Source: Dehalococcoidia bacterium (GTDB lineage Bacteria > Chloroflexota > Dehalococcoidia > SHXV01). From it: DNA of 40,820 nt. The first letter of the stretch is position 1; each line of letters starts with the position of its first letter. Made by a program: the position numbers and the translations under genes. This document shows positions 35,645-40,820 of this stretch, in pieces. Under the pieces are notes generated by a model that saw nothing but the letters and a program-made list of their open reading frames with translations, made no database searches and had not been told where the DNA came from. Where the stretch lies: positions 1-40,820 of the forward strand of contig SHXV01000009.1 in the NCBI GenBank assembly GCA_009693105.1. The letters run 5' to 3'.

Positions 35645-36133
35645 CTAGCGCGCGATGTCCTCGCTGTACCAGCCGGCCTGGCCCGGCGCTTCCTCCACGC
35701 CGATGGTGATGTTGGTCAGGTTTGGCCAGCGCGGCAGCATCTCCTCGCGCAGCTTGCCGGCGAACCACTCGGCGATGCGCTCCGCGGTGGAGTTATCGGC
35801 GGGCAGGGGGTACACGTCCTGGCGGGGGAAGACGTAACGCCGCCCCTTACCGAACCGGATCTCGTACTCTTGGGGGCGTTCGGTGATCGACAGGACGCGG
35901 CTTTGCATCTGGAGGATGAACTTGTGGTCCAGCTCATCGCAGAACCGCCGCGTGGTGCGCTTGAGATCGCTGAAGTCCGCCACCCAGGAATCGTTGGTAA
36001 TGTCGCCCGTGACCTCGACGATGACGGCGTAGTTATGGCCGTGCACGGGCTCGCATTCTCCGCAGAAGGTAGCGAAGTGGGCGGCAGCGAACTTCAGGGA
36101 GTTGCGCTCCACCGTGACCTTGCGCTGCATCAT
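35645..36133 (-). CDS. queD: 6-pyruvoyltetrahydropterin/6-carboxytetrahydropterin synthase family protein
   Basis: FAAAHFATFCGECEPVHGHNYAVIVEVTGDI; DLKRTTRRFCDELDHKF; NSTAERIAEWFAGKL. Confidence 0.88.
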   Translation of the reverse strand: MMQRKVTVERNSLKFAAAHFATFCGECEPVHGHNYAVIVEVTGDITNDSWVADFSDLKRTTRRFCDELDHKFILQMQSRVLSITERPQEYEIRFGKGRRYVFPRQDVYPLPADNSTAERIAEWFAGKLREEMLPRWPNLTNITIGVEEAPGQAGWYSEDIAR

Positions 36134-36274
36134 GTCCACCTCGATCAATTCGGATTTGTATCGACCGGAGTGTAGCACCTGGGGGACGGCGCATTCAAAG
36201 GCGGGCGGGGAGCCCGTGTATCCGCCCTGCACTACTTCGCACTATATATGTTATGTACTGCCGGAGTGTGGTAG

Positions 36275-36559
36275 TTATCGTTCTCCCGTGCTCCTTACCA
36301 GCCGCAGCGGCGCTCGCGATAGCCGTAAGGCGGCTGACCCGGGTGTGCCGGAGGCGACGGCGTAGGCGGCGCGCCAGAACGCGGGGCACGCTTCCGTCTG
36401 CTGGACCACGCACATGTGATCAGTCCAGAGGCAGAGGCAGAGGCAACGGCGACAGCGCCAGAGCGTCCGAAGCTTGCCGCTGAGCCGGTCGCGCAGCTTA
36501 CTAAAGGTTCCGCCGCAGTGAGCACAGGGTCGGAAACATTCGATGGGGGTGCCGTACAT
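36275..36559 (-). CDS. Small Cys-rich (zinc-ribbon-like) protein, C-terminus uncertain
   Basis: MYGTPIECFRPCAHCGGTFSKLRDRLSGKLRTLWRCRRCLCLCLWTDHMCVVQQTEACPAFWRAAYAV...; GGAGGT 8 nt before ATG; CAHC/CRRC pairs. Confidence 0.45.
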   Translation of the reverse strand: MYGTPIECFRPCAHCGGTFSKLRDRLSGKLRTLWRCRRCLCLCLWTDHMCVVQQTEACPAFWRAAYAVASGTPGSAALRLSRAPLRLVRSTGER

Positions 36560-36744
36560 AGGCTGCGACCTCCGTGGAGGAATGTTCTTTACGTAAGACC
36601 GGCCGGGCACCCGATTCCTTACAACTTTACATAGTATTTACGCTTCCCTGCCCCAATCCGTAGGAGGGTCACCGGCGTTGCATAGACGGCGCTCACGCGG
36701 TCATCTAGACTTAATCGTGAATTCAGCGCACAGGAGCCGCTCCC

Positions 36745-38025
36745 ATGCTCATCCGGATCGCCCGCTGGTCCCTCATCTCGCTGTTCGGCGTGTCCGCTCT
36801 GGGCTTCGCCTTCGCCGTCGGGTACGCCCTGCACGATGGCGACGACCCGGCGCAGCAAGGCTCGGCCGCCTCCGATGCCGATCCGTTCGCCGTCCTGAAC
36901 GAGATCTACGCTGTCCTCAAAGAGGATTTCGTCAACAAGAAACAGCTCAACGAGGATGTGCTGGTGGAGAGCGCGGTCAACGGCCTGCTCGGCTCGTTGG
37001 GCGATCCGCACACCGTCTATATCGATCCACAGTCATATCAGCTGGGTCGGGGGGACGCCAGCGGTCGATTTGAAGGCATCGGCGCCACCGTGCGACGCGA
37101 TTCGGCGACCGGGGCTATCATCATCGCGCGGCCATTCACGGATTCCCCCGCTGAGCGGGCGGGCATCCGTCCCGGCGATGTCGTCCTCAAAGTTGATGGA
37201 CAATCGACTTCCGGGTGGTCGGTGCAGGAAGCGCAGCTGCGCATCCGGGGCGCCCGCGGCACCACGGTGCGCCTTACCGTGCGGCACAGCGATGGCAAGC
37301 AGCAGGACCTCGACATCGTCCGCGATGAAATCCTCGTCGCCACCGTCCTTGCCTGCCCTGCGATTAAGCTCCCCAGCGGCCATTCCAGCACGGAAGGGAT
37401 CGAGGTGTTCTGCCCGATCAAGGACGCGCAGGGGCAGCCGGCGCCGGACCTGCTCTACCTCCGCATCGACCAGTTCACCGATTCGACGGCCGCGGACGTG
37501 ACCGCCGTGCTTCGGGGCATCGATCAATCGAAGTATCGTGGCATCATCCTGGACGTCCGGGGGAACCCCGGTGGACTGCTGAGCGCGACCGTGGATACGG
37601 TCGACATCTTCCTGGGCAACGCCGTTGTTCTCGTCCAGGAGAACGTGGATGGCAGCCGGCAGGAGTTCCGCGCCCGGACCGGCACCCTCACCACCCTCCC
37701 CATCGCCGTGTTGCAGGATGGCCAGAGCGCGAGCGGCAGCGAGGTGCTGTCCGCCGCCCTGCGCGATGGCGCCCGCGCCGTCCTCATCGGCCAGAAGACG
37801 TTTGGGAAAGGCACCGTGAACCAACTCCGCCCTCTCCCCAACGGCGGCGCCCTGTACGTCAGCATCGCCCGCTGGCTCACCCCGGCGGGTGTCGGCATCG
37901 AAGGACGCGGTGTGGCGCCGGACATCGAAGTGATCCCGACCAACGCGGATTTCGATGCGGCGGCGCTGAACCCGGACTGGGATCCTCAGCTCTTCCGCGC
38001 CATCCAGTATCTGCGGAACCGCTGA
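36745..38025 (+). CDS. S41-family C-terminal processing peptidase with PDZ domain
   Basis: DPHTVYIDPQSYQ, PDZ segment PFTDSPAERAGIRPGDVVLKVDG, LDVRGNPGG, QDGQSASGSEVLSAALRD, GQKTFGKGTVN catalytic Ser/Lys. Confidence 0.95.
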   Translation: MLIRIARWSLISLFGVSALGFAFAVGYALHDGDDPAQQGSAASDADPFAVLNEIYAVLKEDFVNKKQLNEDVLVESAVNGLLGSLGDPHTVYIDPQSYQLGRGDASGRFEGIGATVRRDSATGAIIIARPFTDSPAERAGIRPGDVVLKVDGQSTSGWSVQEAQLRIRGARGTTVRLTVRHSDGKQQDLDIVRDEILVATVLACPAIKLPSGHSSTEGIEVFCPIKDAQGQPAPDLLYLRIDQFTDSTAADVTAVLRGIDQSKYRGIILDVRGNPGGLLSATVDTVDIFLGNAVVLVQENVDGSRQEFRARTGTLTTLPIAVLQDGQSASGSEVLSAALRDGARAVLIGQKTFGKGTVNQLRPLPNGGALYVSIARWLTPAGVGIEGRGVAPDIEVIPTNADFDAAALNPDWDPQLFRAIQYLRNR

Positions 38026-38095
38026 CCCGGCCCTCCCCTGCTTCCCATCCGAGCCCGGATTGCGGCTCGCATTAGTGTTATGTAAAATAGGAAGC

Positions 38096-38572
38096 ATGGC
38101 GGAAGAGGAAAACTACAAGACAATTGCCCAGAATCGGCGGGCGACGCACGATTACGAGATCAACCAGCGGTGGGAGGCGGGAATCGCCCTCACAGGCACA
38201 GAGATCAAGTCCGTGCGGGAAGGTCGCGTCAACATTCGAGAGGCCTATGCCCGCCCGATCCGGGGGGAACTCTGGCTCATCGGCGCCAACATCGCCGCCT
38301 ACGGCCCGGGCGGCCCCTTCGGCCATGAGCCCAACCGCACCCGCAAGCTCCTGCTCCACAAGAAGGAACTCGCGGAGATCGAACGGGCCATTGGAGAGCG
38401 TGGGCTTACCCTGGTTCCGCTTCGCCTCTACCTCAAGCGAGGTCTGGCAAAGGTGGAGCTGGGCATGGGGCGCGGCCGAAAAGTGTATGATAAGAGACAG
38501 GCCATCGCCAAGCGTGATGCCGACCGCCAGATGCAGCGCGCTGTGCGCCATGCGGCGGACGGCCGGCGCTGA
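38096..38572 (+). CDS. smpB: SsrA-binding protein SmpB
   Basis: KTIAQNRRATHDYEINQRWEAGIALTGTEIKSVREGRVNIREAYARP...KLLLHKKELAEIERAIGERGLTLVPLRLYLKRGLAKVELGMGRGRKVYDKR. Confidence 0.97.
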   Translation: MAEEENYKTIAQNRRATHDYEINQRWEAGIALTGTEIKSVREGRVNIREAYARPIRGELWLIGANIAAYGPGGPFGHEPNRTRKLLLHKKELAEIERAIGERGLTLVPLRLYLKRGLAKVELGMGRGRKVYDKRQAIAKRDADRQMQRAVRHAADGRR

Positions 38573-38585
38573 CGATGATCTCTAT

Positions 38586-38943
38586 GGGGACGAAGGGGAT
38601 CGACAGGAAGGAGTCGGATTCGGATTGCGGGCCGAGGTTGCCATTACCCTCGTTAATCCTGGTGGCAAAATGTAACTGGCGAACACGAATTCGCCCTCGC
38701 TGCCTAATTAAGTAGCGACATCGCCTCCACCCTCACCCTGACGGGGTGGAAGGCGGTGCAAATTAGTCAGGGTGCGGTTGGCCCCACGCTGCTAAGGCCG
38801 ATCTAAGACCAGTGGCTGGGTCGACCGGGAGCCCGTCGGTGGGCGCCCGGACGACCGAGACCAAAATCGCCGAATACGTCCGTAGCATATCCGAGGCGGT
38901 CCTTGACCTGGACGGGGAGTTCAACTCTCCCCCGTCTCCACCA
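38586..38943 (+). ncRNA. ssrA: Transfer-messenger RNA (tmRNA)
   Basis: 5' GGGGACGAAGGGGATCGACAGG pairs with 3' ...GGGAGTTCAACTCTCCCCCGTCTCCACCA; T-arm-like 3' end and encoded CCA; 13 nt after smpB. Likely tag GGC GAA CAC GAA TTC GCC CTC GCT GCC TAA = GEHEFALAA* at 38678..38707. Confidence 0.95.
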
Positions 38944-38951
38944 GTAATCCC

Positions 38952-38984
38952 GCCCCCGGTAAGGGTTTTATCCCTGCCGGGGGC
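38952..38984 (+). terminator. Rho-independent terminator after ssrA
   Basis: GCCCCCGGTAAGGGTTTTATCCCTGCCGGGGGC followed by TGTTTG. Confidence 0.8.
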
Positions 38985-38995
38985 TGTTTGACCGC

Positions 38996-39232
38996 CTATC
39001 TGACCGCCAATGCGTCAGACGGAGGCGGTCTCAGCATCCGATCCCACGCGTTGGCGGCCTGCTCGTGAGCGGTCGGCAATACGTGCGCGTACACGCGCAG
39101 CGTGGTCGTTATGTCGCTAGGCCCGAGCATTTCTGAGATCGCCTTGAGGGAACCCCCTCTGCCATCAGAGCTCATCGTTGGCCACATGTCAGGGGGCCAC
39201 GCAGGGGGCCACGGCCCTGTTCCCTGGTGCAC
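38996..39232 (-). pseudogene. C-terminal remnant of a tyrosine recombinase/integrase
   Basis: LKAISEMLGPSDITTTLRVYAHVLPTAHEQAANAWDRML matches the end of phage-type integrases (xxGHxxxxTTxxxYaH region with GPSDITTTLRVYAHV); the rest of the catalytic domain is absent. Confidence 0.75.
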
Positions 39233-39313
39233 TTCCCCGCACGATTAGGGACGCCTCGAAAGTCTAACCGGGTAGAGTTAGGCACCCACTCGCGGCACAC
39301 GTTGGAGTCCGGA

Positions 39314-39823
39314 ATGCCCCGCAGCTTCAAGAACTACCTCACAGGAAAACTCGGTGAGAGCTTGGTCGTGGCTGAGCTAGCCCGGCGGGACATCGTTGCG
39401 ACTGCTTTCGCCGGGAACGTTCCCGACATCGACATTCTTGCCTACCGGGATGGAGCCAGCGCTGCTCTGCAGGTGAAGACCTGGCGCGGAGGTGGCGTTC
39501 AGTTCGACGCGGACAGGTTTCTGACCATTGAGCAAACGGGTGCCCGTCAGTTCGTACGCGAGGAACTGGTACTCGCAGGCGACCTGATCTACGTATTCGT
39601 TCTTGTCACATATCAGACATCGGCCGACCGCTTTTTTATCCTCGACCAAACAGAAGTCGAACGCGTCATCGCCAAGAATTACCAAGATCACCTTGATAGG
39701 AATGGCGGGGTGAGGCCACGCAACGCGCACTCAACGCACGTCGCGGTTTACGAGCCTGATCTAAGGCCATTCGAAAACAAGTGGGATCTTGTCAGGGAGA
39801 AACTGAGCGCGGCGGCTCGGTAA
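39314..39823 (+). CDS. Putative PD-(D/E)xK-like nuclease-fold protein
   Basis: MPRSFKNYLTGKLGESLVVAELARRDIVATAFAGNVPDIDILAYRDGASAALQVKTWRGGG; GE...DxD...QVK arrangement as in endonuclease-like folds; AT-richer than neighbours. Confidence 0.55.
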   Translation: MPRSFKNYLTGKLGESLVVAELARRDIVATAFAGNVPDIDILAYRDGASAALQVKTWRGGGVQFDADRFLTIEQTGARQFVREELVLAGDLIYVFVLVTYQTSADRFFILDQTEVERVIAKNYQDHLDRNGGVRPRNAHSTHVAVYEPDLRPFENKWDLVREKLSAAAR

Positions 39824-39910
39824 GCCCAGCCAACACCGCTGTGCAAGAGCAGATAACTGGACAACATTTCGCTCTGTTCCCACGTCTGTAGCACAGCGCA
39901 TATGGGATAA

Positions 39911-39958
39911 TGCTTCCCAAGCAGAGGGTCGCCGGTTCGAATCCGGTCTCCCGCTCCA
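39911..39958 (+). pseudogene. 3' half of tRNA-Gly(CCC): anticodon loop, T-arm, acceptor and CCA; 5' half absent (probable att site)
   Basis: TGCTTCCCAAGCAGAGGGTCGCCGGTTCGAATCCGGTCTCCCGCTCCA; T-stem GCCGG/CCGGT; 3' acceptor CTCCCGC has no matching GCGGGAG in the preceding ~100 nt. Confidence 0.75.
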
Positions 39959-40073
39959 ATGACCCGCAGATATATAGAGAAGCAGCTCGCCTCAAGTTCC
40001 GGGCCGGCGTCGGGCCCGGCGCTATCCCGATCAGGTGCGGCAGTAGCGCCAGCAGCCGTCACGGCTGGTCTCA

Positions 40074-40820
40074 CTACCTTCCCAGCGTCACGCTCTGCAG
40101 GACGTACCCGTCCGCCGTCCGCTGGAACACGAGGCGATCCGTGCCGACGGTCACCAGAAGTTCGGCGCCACGCACCTCCTGCATCACAAGCGTCCCCTGC
40201 GCGCCGTTGGGCGGCTGCGGGATGAGCGCCGTAGCGAGCGTGAGCTGGCCCAGCGGCTGCTTGCTCACGATGCGCAGCAGGTTTACCGGGCGGATCCAAC
40301 CGCTCGGTGCCTCGATCGATCCGCTTATTTCCGGCGTCTGGGCCGGCACGACGTCGAGTGCCGAGTCGCCCTGCGTGACCGTCCAGCCGCCGCTCGGTCG
40401 ATGGGTAATGCTGCCGTAAGAGTGGAAGCGCAGCTCGATTGAGGCGGTTGAAGCGGGGGCGACATCGTCAAGGAGGACGTAGTAGCGACGGTCCACGAAC
40501 ACGACATGCCGCCGCGCGTGAGGTGTCGGCAGCTCGTAACTTCCATCGGCGACGCCTACGAACGCCGTGAAGTTGGGTCCCTCGAGCGGCCCCTGGAGCG
40601 CGCCCGGACGGTCGAACACCTGCCCCTTGCCACCAACAAGCACCGAGTTGTGACCGGCGGTCGTGATCTCGTAGTACCGAGCGCGCGCCGTGCGTTGGAA
40701 GTAATCAGCGGGATACGGACGGCTGCCCAGATCGACGAGAAGCATGTTGTTGCCCATGCCGACAGTTACATGGTTGAGATCGAGATGCGAATGATTCGCC
40801 GCGAGCGACCCGGACTTGAA
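40074..40820 (-). CDS. Heparinase II/III-like C-terminal domain protein (5' end beyond window)
   Basis: Manual upstream extension reads ...FKSGSLAANHSHLDLNHVTVGMGNNMLLVDLGSRPYPADYFQRTARARYYEITTAGHNSVLVGGKGQ...; NHSHLDLN and GHNSVLVGG are typical of heparinase II/III-like proteins. Confidence 0.78.
   Translation of the reverse strand, partial: FKSGSLAANHSHLDLNHVTVGMGNNMLLVDLGSRPYPADYFQRTARARYYEITTAGHNSVLVGGKGQVFDRPGALQGPLEGPNFTAFVGVADGSYELPTPHARRHVVFVDRRYYVLLDDVAPASTASIELRFHSYGSITHRPSGGWTVTQGDSALDVVPAQTPEISGSIEAPSGWIRPVNLLRIVSKQPLGQLTLATALIPQPPNGAQGTLVMQEVRGAELLVTVGTDRLVFQRTADGYVLQSVTLGR

Noticed and set aside
33708-35768. 686-aa ORF antisense to nuoE/nuoF
   Set aside because: High-GC codon bias opens the mirror frame; the antisense translation is low-complexity (Arg/His/Gly/Ala-rich) and the sense strand encodes unmistakable NuoF motifs.
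39748-40299. 183-aa minus-strand ORF containing GAGDRIRTGDPLLGKHYP (and the overlapping 67-aa ORF with RETGFEPATLCLGS)
   Set aside because: These peptides are a familiar artefact of translating the antisense strand of a tRNA T-arm/anticodon region; here they come from the tRNA-Gly fragment.
1-40820. CRISPR array, complete IS element or intact prophage
   Set aside because: No regularly spaced repeats, no transposase ORF, and only a single integrase stub was found on reading both strands.

Overview
The window reads as mostly ordinary, high-GC bacterial chromosome. The gene content suggests Chloroflexota, possibly Thermomicrobia-like, but that is inference. From left to right it holds sdhCAB; mnmE; ftsK; RNase J; a type-4-like uracil-DNA glycosylase; two half-size TauE/SafE genes; tatC and tatA/B; a yceD-rpmF-fabD-fabG-nusB-acpP run; acuI-type reductase and MBL hydrolase; glcD/glcF; RlpA-like protein; thiolase plus DUF35; a decayed membrane-protein locus; a substrate-binding protein; and ftsY. 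This is followed by a tightly overlapping set of envelope-glycan-like genes (DUF2298/YYY, Agl23/TIGR03663-like, UPF0104-like, FAD oxidoreductase), nuoE/nuoF, queD, S41 peptidase, smpB, ssrA (tmRNA), a small accessory segment, and a heparinase-like gene cut by the window edge. The accessory segment contains an integrase C-terminal remnant, a nuclease-like ORF and a 3' half of tRNA-Gly(CCC). I see no CRISPR array and no complete transposon. The items most worth a second look are: (1) the TauE/SafE region, where two homologous halves sit in one frame separated by a single TGA, with the upstream half lacking a canonical start but having GGGAGG-N6-ATT; (2) the predicted membrane glycosylation module; (3) a NuoF C-terminal ferredoxin domain that appears to have lost exactly one [4Fe-4S] ligand set; (4) a 45-codon DinB-like N-terminal remnant wedged between ftsK and mnmE; (5) a frameshifted poly-Ser membrane-protein gene bracketed by a ~31-bp direct repeat carrying an extended -10-like motif; and (6) the ssrA / tRNA-Gly fragment integration scar.
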